From positions 18,856,555 to 18,920,554 of the forward strand of contig CM053332.1 in the NCBI GenBank assembly GCA_028583605.1: a DNA stretch of 64,000 nucleotides, in the 5' to 3' direction. The position numbers were made by a program, and so were the translations under genes. The notes beneath the pieces are model-generated. The model saw only the letters and a program-made list of their open reading frames with translations, did no database searches and had not been told where the DNA came from. Source of the DNA: Dastarcus helophoroides. Lineage: Eukaryota; Arthropoda; Insecta; Coleoptera; Bothrideridae. Below are positions 46,601-57,730 of this stretch, one piece after another (within the stretch, counting starts at the first letter, position 1; every line of letters starts with the position of its first letter).

Positions 46601-46817
46601 CACAGGGGTCGGGGGAGCGAAGACCGGGGTTTGAAAACCAAGGTCCGAATACGAGTACGTATGATATACGTACATACGTACGTACGTGTGGTGTACGTAT
46701 GATATACGTATGGTGCACGTATGATGTACGTGCGGGGTCCGGGATTCGACGTCCGGGGACCAAAGGCCGGCAATTGAGGTGCGGAGTCCGGCATGTGGAA
46801 TCTGAGATCCAAGGACC
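40607..46817. repeat. Left arm: alternating TACGTA and GGTCC blocks
   Basis: TACGTA-type blocks (about 11-bp unit ATGATGTACGT, with TACGTACGT variants) lie at 40607-40790, 41954-42462, 43676-43870, 44130-44338, 44666-44960, 45954-46293 and 46650-46730. GC-rich blocks (degenerate units of about 7-8 bp, GGGGTCCG and GGGGACCG) fill the gaps. Full-length ones measure about 1.0-1.2 kb (40791-41953, 42463-43675, 44961-45953) and shortened ones 0.26-0.36 kb. Landmarks such as GGTATTTTGTCCGGGGACC and GACTGTTTTTT return in the same place in each full block, so block plus block is a higher-order unit of about 1.4-1.7 kb. Confidence 0.9.
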
Positions 46818-47604
46818 TCGGCCCCCGGTCTCCGGATTTCGATCCATGGTTTCCGGTCTTCATACCTCAAAGTTAGGTCCCCGAACCTTGGTCCCGGACA
46901 ACGGTCACCGGTCCCTGGAGCCTGGTCTCCAGATTTCTGTCACTGGACCCCGGACCCCGTCCCCGGTCTTCGGTTCTTGGACTTTGATTCCTGGTTCTCG
47001 GACACTGGTCCGTGGTCCCTGGACCTTAGTCCCCGGACCCCAAACTCCAGTCCTCGGTCTTTGGACTGCGGTCCTGGGACAAGGTACCGTGGATCTAGGA
47101 ATATGGACCGGGGACCAAAGTCTAAGGATTGGGTTCGGGTACCACTGATCGGGCTCCAAGGACCAGTATCCAAGGTCCATGAATCGGGACCATGGATCGG
47201 GGTCCGAAGAAGGGGGACCGAGGTCCAGGGATCAGTGAACGGGGACCGGGGACCGGGCTCCGGGCTCCGGGCACCGGTGACCGAAGGCTTAGGTCTGGGG
47301 ACCTGGATTTCGTGGACCGGGGTCCAAGGTCCGGGGACCGGGGACCGTGGATCGGGGTAAGGAGACCAAATACAAAGGTCCGGGGACCAAAAATTGGGAA
47401 ACGTGGGGACCATGGACCGTATTCCGGGGATCATGGTGCAAAGACTTGGGTGCGGAGATAAGGGGTCGGGGACCGGTCGTACATCCGTATATTATACGTA
47501 AATCGTACGTACATAAGTACGTACATCATACGTACGTTTTTTTCAAAACATGGACTTTTTGTACAAAATTACTCAGAGGTTTCAATCATTTACATCATGT
47601 AAAT
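46818..47604. other. Central region of the palindrome: polarity switches and a non-repeat spacer
   Basis: At about 46818 the plus strand changes from G-rich to C-rich units, at about 47089 back to G-rich, and at about 47478 to TACGTA units in the ACGTACATC orientation. From 47537 to 47604 there is a stretch (TTTTTTTCAAAACATGGAC, then TACTCAGAGGTTTCAATC) that belongs to neither repeat. This is the likely junction where the two arms meet and it is rearranged, not a simple hairpin loop. Confidence 0.7.
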
Positions 47605-50600
47605 TATACGTATATCATACGTAAACCATACGTACGCCATACGTACAGGGTACACCATACGTACATCTTATGTACGTACACCATAAGTACATCGTACGTA
47701 CATTATACCTATGTCATACGTACACCATACGTACGTCATACGTACACCATACGTACATACGTATGATACGTATGATGTATGTATGAAGTACATAATCATC
47801 ATACGTACATCATACGTACACGGTACACCAAACGTACATCGTACGTACATCATATGTACGTCATACGTGCATCATGCATACATCGTACGTACACCAAACT
47901 TACGTACGTTATCATACGTACATCATACGTAGGTCATATGTACATTATGCGTTCATCGTACGTACATTAAACGTACATCATACGTACGTACGTACATCAT
48001 ACCTACGTACGTACATCATACGTACGTATCGTACGCACATCATATGTACGTGCATCATACCTACGTACGTACATTATCGTACATCATACGTGCACCATAC
48101 GTATATCATACGTACACCACACGTACGTACGTACATCATACGTACATCATTCGTATATCGTACGTATATAATACGTACGCGTATTCGGACCGTGGTTTTT
48201 AAACCCCGGTCTCCGCTCCCCCGACCCCTGTGCCCGCACCCAAGACCCCGCACTCCGAACCCCGGACCCCGGATTCCGAACCCCGGTTTCCGAGCCCCGG
48301 TTCCCGCACCCCGGACCACGGTCCTTGGACTCCGGTCCCCGAACCACGGTCCCCAAACCTCGAACAAAGGTCCCCGAACCCCGTACCCGGTCTCCTGACA
48401 AAATACCCCGGTTTTCTGTTTCAAACCCTGGTTTCCGGACCCAGGTCCTTGTACCTCGGACCCCACATGCAAAACTCTGCACCCCGGTTGCCGGCCTTTG
48501 GTCCCTGAACGTCGGACATTGGACCCCGCACCCCAGTCTATACGTAGGTAAATCATACGTACATACATACATCATACGTACATTATACGTACGTCATACG
48601 TACATCATGCGTTCATCGTACGTACATCATACGTCCATCATACGTACGTACATCATACGTACATCATACGTACGTCATATGTTCACCATGCTTACATCAT
48701 ACGTACACGGTACACCATACGTACATCTTACGTACGTACACCATTAGTACATCGTACGTACATCTTACGTACGTACACCATTAGTACATCGTACGTACAT
48801 CATACGTACGCCATACAAGACCCTGGTCCCCGGACCCCAAACCACGGTCCACGGACCCCAAACCACGGTTCTTGAACTTAAGACCACGGTCTTCGAACCT
48901 CAGACTCCGGATCCTGGTCCATATACCCCGGTCTTCGGACCCCGGACCCTGGTTTTCGGACCCCGGTCCTCGAACCTCACACATCAAACGCCGGGCCTCA
49001 CACCCCGGTCCCTGGTTTCCGAATATCGGTCTCCGGACTTCGGTCCTTGGCCTTTGGTCCTTGAACCCCGATCATAGAACTTCGGTCCCCGCACACCGGT
49101 TTCAGGTCCCCGGACCCCGGTTTACGATTCTTGGACCTTTGTCCGCACTCTCCAAATAACAGTCTCCAAACCCCGGACCTTGGTACTCGGACCATAAACT
49201 TTGCTCCTCGGTCCACGGTCTCCGGACACTAAATTTTGGACCCCGGTGCCCGCACCCCGGTTCTCGGTGCCCGCACCCCGGTCCCCACACCCCGGTCCCT
49301 GCACACCGGTCAGCGGAATTTGGACCCCCGTCAGCGGAATCCAAGCCCCGGTCCCCGGAGCCTGGTTTTCGGACCCCGGTTCTTGGACCTCGGACATTGA
49401 ACGCCGGACCCCGCACATCGGTCCCAGCACCCCGGTCTTCGGTTTCCGGTCATCAATGCTCAGACTTCGGTCCCTGGACTTTGGTTCTCGGACCTCAAAC
49501 TCCAAACCCCGCACCTTAGTTCCCGGACCCTAAACCCTAAACCCTGGACCCCAATCTCCAAACTCCGGAACTTGGTCCGCGGTCTCCGAACCACGGTTTC
49601 CAAACCATCGACCCCCGGTACCCGTACCATGGACCCCGGTCTTTGGACCTTGGTTTTCGGACCCCGGTCTTCGCTACCCGGACCCCTGCCACCACACCCA
49701 AGTCCCCGCACTTTGGATTCAGGACCCCGGATTCCGAACCCCCGTTTTCCAACCCCGGTGTTCGCACCCCGCATCACGGTCCTTGAACTCCGGTCCCCGG
49801 ACCACGGTCCTTAGACCCCGAACTAAGGTCCCCAAACCCCGTACCCGGTACCTGGACAAAGTACCCCGGTCAGAAGACCGGGGTACTTTGGACAGAAGAA
49901 CAGAAGTCCCAAACCCTGGTTTCCGGACCCCGGTCCTTGGACCTCGGACCCCACATGCCGGACCTTGCATTCCGATTGCCGGCCTTTGGTCCCCGGACGT
50001 CAAACCCCGGACCCCGGACCCCGGTCTTTACGTACGTACATCATACGTACATTATACATACGTTATACGTACATCATACGTACGTCATACGTACATCATG
50101 CGTTCATCGTACGTACATCATACGTACATCATACGTACGTCATACGTGCACCATACGTACATCATACGTTTGTACGTACATCATTCGTATATCATTCGTA
50201 CATCATTTGTACATAATACGTACACCATACGTACGCCATACGTACACGGTACACCAAACGTACATCTTACGTACGTACACCATAAGTACATCGTACGTAC
50301 GTCATACGTACATCATACGTACATCATACGTACGCCATACAAGACCCCGGTCCCCGGACCCCAAACCACGGTCCACGGACCCCAAACCACGGTTCCCGGA
50401 TTTAGGACCACGGTCTTCGAACCTCAGACTCCGGATCCTGGTCCATATACCCCGGTCTTCGGACCCCGGACCCTGGTTTCCGGACCCTTGTCCCCGAACC
50501 TTAGACATCAAACGTCGAACCCCACACCCCGGTCCCAGCACCCCGGTCCCTGGTTTCCGGATATCGGTCCTTGGACTTCGGTCCCTGGCCTTTGGTCCTC

Positions 50601-53600
50601 GGACCCCGATCCCAGAACCCCGGTCCCCGCACACCAGTTCCTGGTCCCCGAACCCCGGTTCACGGTTCTCGGACCTCCGTCCGCACTCTCCAAAAAACAG
50701 TCTCTTAACCCCGGACCCAGGACCTTGGTACTCGGACCATGAACTTCGCTCCTCGGTCCCCGGTCTCCCTGCACCCCGGTCAGCGGAATCCGGACCCATG
50801 TCAGCAAAATCCGGGCCCCGATCCCCGGAGCCTGGTTTTCGGACCCCGGTCCTTGGACCTCGGACATTGAACGCCGGACCCCGCACATCGGTCCCAGCAC
50901 CCCGGTCCCTGGTTTTCAGACATCGGTGCCCAGACTTCGGTCCCTGGACTTTGGTTCCCGCACCTCGGACTCCGGACCCCGCATTTTAGTTCCCGGACCC
51001 CGGACCCCGAACCCTGGACCACAATCTTTAAACTGCAGACCCCGGAACTTGGTCCGCAGTCTCCGGACCACGGTTTCCATACCCCCAATTCTTGGTACCC
51101 GGACCATGGACCTCGATCTTCGGACTTTAGTTTTCGGACCCCAGTTTTTGCTCCCCGGACCTCTACCTCCGCACCCAAGTCCCTGCACTTTAGACCCTGG
51201 ACCCCGGATTCCAAACTCCGGTTTCCGAACCCCGGTTTTCGCACCCCGGACCACGATCCTTGGGCTCCGGTCCCCGGACCACGGTCCCTAGACCCCAAAC
51301 TAAAATCCCCGAACCCCGTACCCAGTCCCCAGACAAAATACTTCGGTCTTCTGTCCCAAACCCTGGTTTCCGGATTCCGGTCCTTGGACCTTGGACCCCA
51401 CATGCCGGACTCCGCACCCCGGCCGCCAGCCTTTGGTCCCCGGACGTCAAATTCCGGACTTTGCACCCCAGTCTTTACGTACGTACATCATATGTACGTA
51501 CGTACATCATACGTACATTATACGTACGTTATACGTACATCATACGTACGTCATACGTACATCATGCGTTCATCGTACGTACATCATACGTACATCATAC
51601 GTACGTACATCATACGTACATCATACGTACGTCATACGTACACCATACGTACATCATTCGTACATAATACGTACACCATACGTACGCCATACGTACACGG
51701 TACACCATTCGTACATCTTACGTACGTGCACCATAAGTACATCATACGTACGTACATCATACGTACATCATACGTACGTCATACGTACACCATACGTACA
51801 TCATACGTACGTACATACATCATTCGTATATCATTCGTACATCATTCGTACATAATACGTACACCATACGTACGTCATACGTACACGGTACACCATACGT
51901 ACATCTTACGTACGTACACCATAAGTACATCGTACGTACATCATACGTACATCATACGTACGCCATACAAGATCCCGGTCCCCGGACCCCAAACCACGGT
52001 TTACGGACCCCAAACCACGGTTCCCGGACTTAGGACCACGGTCTTCGAACCTCAGACTCCGGATCCTGGTCCATATACCCCGGTCTTCGGACCCCGGACC
52101 CTAGGTTCCGGACCCTGGTCCTTGGACCTCGGACCTTACATGCCGGACTCCGCACCCCGGTTGCCGGCCTTTGGTCCCCGGACGTCGAACCTTGGACCCC
52201 GCACTCCAGTCTTTACGTACGTACATCATACGTACGCACGTACATCATACGTACATTATACGTACGTTATACGTACATCATACGTACGTCATACGTACAT
52301 CATGCGTTCATCGTACGTACATCATACGTACATCATACCTACGTACATCATACGTACATTATACGTTTGTCATACGTACACCATGCGTACATCATACGTA
52401 CATTATACGTACATCATACGTACGTACGTACATCATTCGTATATCATTCGTACATCATTCGTACATAATACGTACACCATACGTACGCCATACGTACACG
52501 GTACACCATACGCACATCTTACGTACGTACACCATAAGTACATCGTACGTACATCATACGTACATTATTCGTACGCCATACAAGACCCCGGTTTCCGAAC
52601 CCCAAAATACGGTCCACGGACCCCAAACCACGGTTTCCGGACTTAGGACCACGGTCTTCGAACCTCAGACTCCGGATCCTCGTCCATATACCCCGGTCTT
52701 CGGACCCCGGACCCTGGTTTCCGGACCCCGGTCCCCGAACCTCAGACATCAAACGCCGGGCCTCACACCCCGGTGGCAGCACCCCGGTCCCTGGTTTCCG
52801 GATATCGGTCCCCGGACTTCGGTCCCTGGCCTTTGGTCCTCGGACTCCGATCCCAGAACCCCGGTCCCCGCACACCGGTTCCTGGTCCCCGGACCCCGGT
52901 TCACGATTCTCGGACCTCCGTCCGCACTCTTTAAAAAACAGTCTTCAAACCCCGGACCCCGGACCTTGGTACTCGGACCATGAACTTCGCTTCTCGGTCC
53001 CCGGTCTCCGGACACTAAACTTTGGACCCCGATGCCCGCACCCCGGTTCTCGGTGCCCGCACCCTGGTTCCCACACCCCCGTCCCCGGAGCCCGGTTTCG
53101 GGACCCCGGTCCTTGGACCTCGGACATTGAACGCCGGACCCCGCACATCGGTCTTAGCACCCCGGTCCCCGGTTTCCGGACATCGGTGCTTAGACTTCGG
53201 TCCCTGGACTTCGGTTCCCGGACCTCGGACTCCGGACCCCGCACATCAGTTCCCGGACCCCGGACTCCGAACCCTGGACCCCAATCTCCAAACTGCGGAC
53301 CCCGGAATTTTGTCCGCGGTCTCCAGACCACGGTTCCCAAACCCCCGACCCCCGGTACCCGGACCATGGACCCCGGTCTTCGGACCTTGGTTTTCGGACC
53401 CCGGTCTTTGCTCCCCGGACCCCTGCCTTCGCACCCAAGTCCCCGCACTTCGGACCCTGGACCCCGGATTCCGAACCTTGGTTTCCGAACCCCGGTTTCC
53501 GCAACCCGGACCACTGTCCCTGGACTCCGGTCCCCGGACCACGGTCCCCAGACCCCGAACTAAGGTCCCCGAACCCCGTATTCGGTCCCCGGACAAAATA

Positions 53601-53986
53601 CCCCGGTCTTCTGTCCCAAACCCTGATTTCCGGACCCCGGTCCTTGGACCTCGGACCCCACATGCCAAACTCCGCACCCCGGTCGCCGGCCTTTGGTCCC
53701 CGGACGTCGAACCCCGGACCCCGCACCCCAGTCTTTACGTACGTACATCATACGTACGTACGTACATCATACGTACGTACGTACATCATACGTACATTAT
53801 ACGTACGTTATACGTACATCATACGTACGTCATACGTACATCATGCGTTCATCGTACGTACATCATACGTACATCATACGTACGTACATCATACGTACAT
53901 CATACGTACGTCATACGTACACCATGCGTACATCATACGTACACCATACGTACATCATACGTACGTACATCACACGCCATACGTAC
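47605..53986. repeat. Right arm: the same blocks in reverse orientation
   Basis: TACGTA-type blocks (read as ACGTACATCAT) lie at 47605-48184, 48540-48817, 50029-50341, 51476-51968, 52213-52581 and 53735-53986. C-rich blocks (CGGACCCCGGTCC units) lie at 48185-48540 (short), 48818-50028, 50342-51475, 51969-52213 (short) and 52582-53734. The short blocks keep both ends of a full block but lack the middle, which points to internal deletion. All three plus-strand frames are open for long distances, giving YVHHTYIIRTS and PRTPDPGPR translations. Confidence 0.9.
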
Positions 53987-54086
53987 ACACACCTTTGGTG
54001 TGTTTTTAATCTTTCTTGGTTTCAGGGGAAAAGTTCTTCATTCCAATTTTTCAAGATAACCAAGGACCAGTCTGTTCCATCACCAA
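53987..54086 (+). repeat. Family-2 repeat tail, copy G, at right border of the palindrome
   Basis: Mirror image of copy F: CCTTTGGTGTGTTTTTAATC through CTGTTCCATCACCAAAATTT. The TACGTA array ends exactly where the tail of the family-2 repeat begins, as on the left border. Confidence 0.85.
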
Positions 54087-54392
54087 AATTTCTTCTTTGA
54101 AAAACTTCGACTTCTGAAAAAGTTCGACAATTTTTTTAAAACTTTTAATTTATTACCATTTTTTTTTGAAATTTTACAATTTTTCACAAAATTTAAATTT
54201 GTCGAAATGAAAAAAAAAATCAATGACGCTTCCCAAGTTTTCACTGTGGTCGGTTAGATTTAATTAGGGTGAGTTATGCCTTTCTAGACGGGCAAATAAA
54301 ATGGATCAAAAGGAATTTTGGTTTTTCAAAAATCACTTATTTTATATGATTGTATTCAGAAAATTGTAAATATTCCAAGAATGCTATATTAT

Positions 54393-55026
54393 CAGAGACT
54401 AAATAGACTGAACCTAACACGGCAAGCAGTGAAGCCAGCTGAAAGCCTGGCGAAAGCCTAGCTCCATCTAGCTCGCAATGCCCTCTTATTATTTGACAGA
54501 CCTTTGCGAAGATAACATCGGTTTTTTTTTTAAAGAAAATGGGCTGTAAATATGGGGAAGTGTATTGTGGATCATTGTTGAAACCTCAGTGAACACATTA
54601 GTGAAGGAAAATCAAGATTTTTATTCTTTGGGTAGGTAAAAATAAAATATATAAATATTCAATTATCGGCGTGCGCGCGTCGCCATTTCACTGCAATCAT
54701 GACGTGTTTACAGCATCGGCTTAACAATATTGTAGACAGGCGTCGCGTATTGAAAGAAAATTATTTTACTATTAAACCAAGAAAATAGTTCTCCTGGCCT
54801 TTAACCAAAAAGCACTTATAAAAATTATCCTATTGATCCAAAAGCCCCTAATTCTAAAGTTTCACCTAAATCGTTAGAATCGTGACGCGGCAAGTTTCGT
54901 ATTTGTAAATTTTATTTAATCCGACCACATCAGAGAGAAGTGGGATGCACCTCCCCACTTCCCCAGATTTTAGCTTCAACTGTACGCATGAGACAACATT
55001 GAAACGTTCAGTCTATTTAGTCTCTG
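54393..55026. mobile_element. 634-bp MITE
   Basis: Ends CAGAGACTAAATAGACTG and its reverse complement CAGTCTATTTAGTCTCTG (inverted over 21 bp). There is no coding capacity. The flanks (TATATTAT and GCTTTTAA) do not match, so the target duplication is lost or the true ends differ slightly. The outer CAGAG is compatible with hAT-type ends. Confidence 0.7.
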
Positions 55027-55204
55027 GCTTTTAACAATTTTACGGGCATAACGCGCACTCACAAACTACTTTCTTTCACAAAAACAAAGACTGAAGTATA
55101 TGGGGAGCCAAGGTGCATACGCAGCGGGGACTGCGAGGGCATAACGAGATTTATGATATGTTTATTTCTTTAAAATATGTAATCGTATCGCCTAGAATGA
55201 AGGT

Positions 55205-57730
55205 ACTACAATTTATCCTATTAACGAGACGGGACCGAATATAATTTTTATTATAAACGTTAACATCATAGAAGCTATAGAAACCGAGATAATTGCAAAA
55301 AACTGATTTTTAGAAACTTTGACCTTGAATAATTTACTAATGGTTGACCATATAAAAAAATGTCTTAAACAAAACTTGTGGCAAATTCGATGCTCTACAA
55401 CTTTTATAATAAATGTTACCATCATTGAAGTTGCAGTGTAGGTGCGAAGTGGGTAGGTGCGCAATACGTAGGTGCGCGGTGGGTAGGTGCGCAGTGTGTA
55501 GGTGCGCAGTGGGTAGGTGCGCAGGTGGTAGGTGCGTAGTGGGTAGGTGCGCAGTGAATATTTGCGTAGTGAGTAGGTGCGCAGTGGGTAGGTGCCCTGT
55601 AAGTAGGTGCGCAGTGGGTGGGTGCGCAGTGGGTAGGTGCGCTGTAGGTAGGTGCGTAGTGGGTAGGTGCGTAATGGGTAAGTGCGCTGTAGGTAGGTAC
55701 ACAGTTATTAGGTGCGCAGTAGATAGGTGCGCAGTAGGTAGGTGCGCAGAAGGTAGGTGCGCAGTGGGTAAGTGCGCGGTAAATAGGTGCACAGTAGGTA
55801 GGTGCGCAGAAGGTAGATGCGCTGTGGGTAGGTGCGCAGTAGGTATATGCGCAGTGAGCAGGTGTGCAGTAGGTGTGTGTGCAGTAGGTAGGTGCGCAGT
55901 AGGTCAGTGCACAGTAGGTAGGTGCGCAGTAGGTAGGTGCGCAGTGAGTAGGTGTGCAGTAGTTGTGTGCGCTGTAGGTAGGTGCGCAGTAAGTAAGTGC
56001 GCGGTAAATAGGTGCGCAGTAGGTAGGTGCGCAAAAGGTCAATGCGCAGTGGGTAGGTGCGCAGTAGGTATATGCGCAGTGAGTAGGTGTGCAGTAGGTG
56101 TGTGTACAGTAGGTAGGTGCGCAGTAGGTCAGTGCGCAGTGAGTAGGTGCGCAGTAGGTAGGTGCGCAGTAGGTCGGTGCGCAGTAGGTAGGTGTGCGTT
56201 AGGTAGGTGCGCAGTAGGTAGGTGCGCATAAGGTAGGTGCGCTGGAGGTGGATGCGCAGTAGATAGGTGCGCAGTAAAAAGGTGCGCAGTAGGTAGGTAC
56301 ACAGTAGGTAGGTGCGCTGTAGGTAGGTGCGCAGTAGGTAGGTGCGCAGTGAATAAGAACGCAGTAGGTAGGTGTGCGGTAGGTAGGTGTGCGGTAGGTA
56401 GATGCGCAGTAGGCAGGTGCGCAGTAAATGGGTGCACAGTTTTTGTAAATTTGATCTGAAATAACTTACCAACTATTAGGCATATGAGAAAATATTTGCT
56501 ACAAAAGTTGTCAAATTTTATGCTTTACAATTTTTATTATAAACGTAAACATCCTAGAAGCTATAGAAACCGAGATAATTGCAGAAAACTGATTTTTTGG
56601 AAATTTGATCTTGAATAATTTACTAACGGTTGATCATATAAAAAAATATCCTGAACAAAACTTGTGGCAAATTTTATGCTCTACACATTTTATTATAAAC
56701 GTTAACATTATAGAAGCTATAGAAACCGAGATAATTGCAAGAAACTGATTTATAGGAAATTTGACCTTGAATAATTTACTAACGGTTGACCATATAAAAA
56801 AATGTCTTGAACAAAACTTGTGGAAAATTTTATGCTCTACAAATTTTGTTAAATACGTTAACATCATAGACGCTATAGAAACCGAGATAATTGCAAAAAA
56901 CCAATTTTTGTAACTTTGATCTTAAAAAATTTACTGTTGAGCATATGAGAAAATATTTGTTAATAAGGTTGTCAAATTTTATGCTTTACAATTTTTGTTA
57001 TAAACGTTAAAATCATAGAAGATATAGAAACCGAGATAATTGCAAAAAACTGATTTTTAGGAAATTTGACATGAATAATTTACCAACAGTTGACCATATG
57101 AAAAAATGTCTCAAACAAAACTTGTGGCAAATTTTATGCTTTACAAATTTTATAATAAACGTTAACATCATAGAAGCTATGGAAACCGAGATCATTGCAA
57201 AAAACTGATTTTTAGGAATTTTGACCTTGAATAATTCACTTACGGTTGACCATATAAAAAAATGTCTTTAACTAAACTTGTGGCAAATTTTAGGCTCTAC
57301 AAATTTTATTCTAAACGTTAACATCATAGAAGCTATAGAAACCGAGATAATTGCAAAAAATTGATTTTTAGGAAGTTTGACCTTAAATAATTTACCAACG
57401 GTTGACCATATAAAAAAATATCTCAAACAAAACTTGTGGCGAATTTTATGCTTTACAAATTTTATTTTAAACGTTAACTTTATAGAGGCTATAAAAACCG
57501 AGATAATTGCAAAAAACCAAATTTTGTAACTTTGATCTTAAAAAATTTACTAACCGTTAGGCATATAAGAAAATATTTGTTACTAAAGTTGTCAAATTTT
57601 ATGCTTTACCATTTTTATTTTAAACGTTAACATTATAGAAGCTATAGATACCGAGATAATTGCAAAAAACTGATATTTAGTAAATTTGACTTTGAATAAT
57701 TTACTAACGGTTCACCATATAAAAAAACCT
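55205..57730. repeat. ~156-bp satellite, interrupted by a minisatellite
   Basis: The landmark CCGAGATAATTGCAAAAAAC is at 55284, then at about 56570, 56726, 56882, 57031, 57186, 57342, 57498 and 57651, a period of 149-156 bp. Two monomer types alternate irregularly: one with TTGACCTTGAATAATTTACT and ACAAAACTTGTGGCAAATTT, the other with TTTGATCTTAAAAAATTTAC and GTTGTCAAATTTTATGC. Minus frames at 55213-55464, 56634-56867 and 57013-57195 are shadows of the repeat. Confidence 0.9.
55434..56440. repeat. 15-bp minisatellite GTAGGTGCGCAGTAG, about 67 copies
   Basis: Strict 15-bp period with variants at a few positions (GTAGGTGCGCAGTGG, GTAGGTGTGCAGTAG and so on). Because 15 is divisible by three and the unit lacks stops, several frames stay open: VGRCA repeats on plus, and CAPTY, HLPTA and LLRTY repeats on minus. 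These are not genes. The array lies inside one monomer of the 156-bp satellite, starting after GAAGTTGCAGT and ending before TTTTTGTAAATTTGATCT. Confidence 0.93.

Larger units (their letters stand above)
40378..54210. repeat. Giant inverted-repeat satellite structure (~13.8 kb)
   Basis: The outer 220 bp on the left (40378-40600) match the reverse complement of 53985-54210. The next block boundaries also mirror: 40791/53734 and 41953/52582. The outermost 1.15-kb GC-rich blocks differ only by scattered substitutions. Inward the arms keep the same building blocks with opposite polarity but diverge in block number and length. The plus strand is G-rich left of the centre and C-rich right of it. 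The midpoint of the outer ends is near 47.3 kb, close to a polarity change and an unrelated spacer. Confidence 0.92.

Noticed and set aside
44404..46847. Long minus-strand frames (431-438 residues) with collagen-like PRTPGPR and YVHHTYIIRTS repeats
   Set aside because: They translate two short tandem repeats, overlap other equally long frames on the same DNA, lack any domain, and owe their length to the absence of stops in the repeat unit.
55413..56472. Cys-rich VGRCA-repeat and CAPTY/HLPTA/LLRTY-repeat frames
   Set aside because: Direct consequence of a 15-bp minisatellite whose period is a multiple of three. Four frames on both strands are open over the same DNA.
56450..57730. Regular ~156-bp spacing suggestive of a CRISPR-like array
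   Set aside because: The whole monomer is conserved, there are no short repeats with unique spacers, and the context is eukaryotic satellite DNA.
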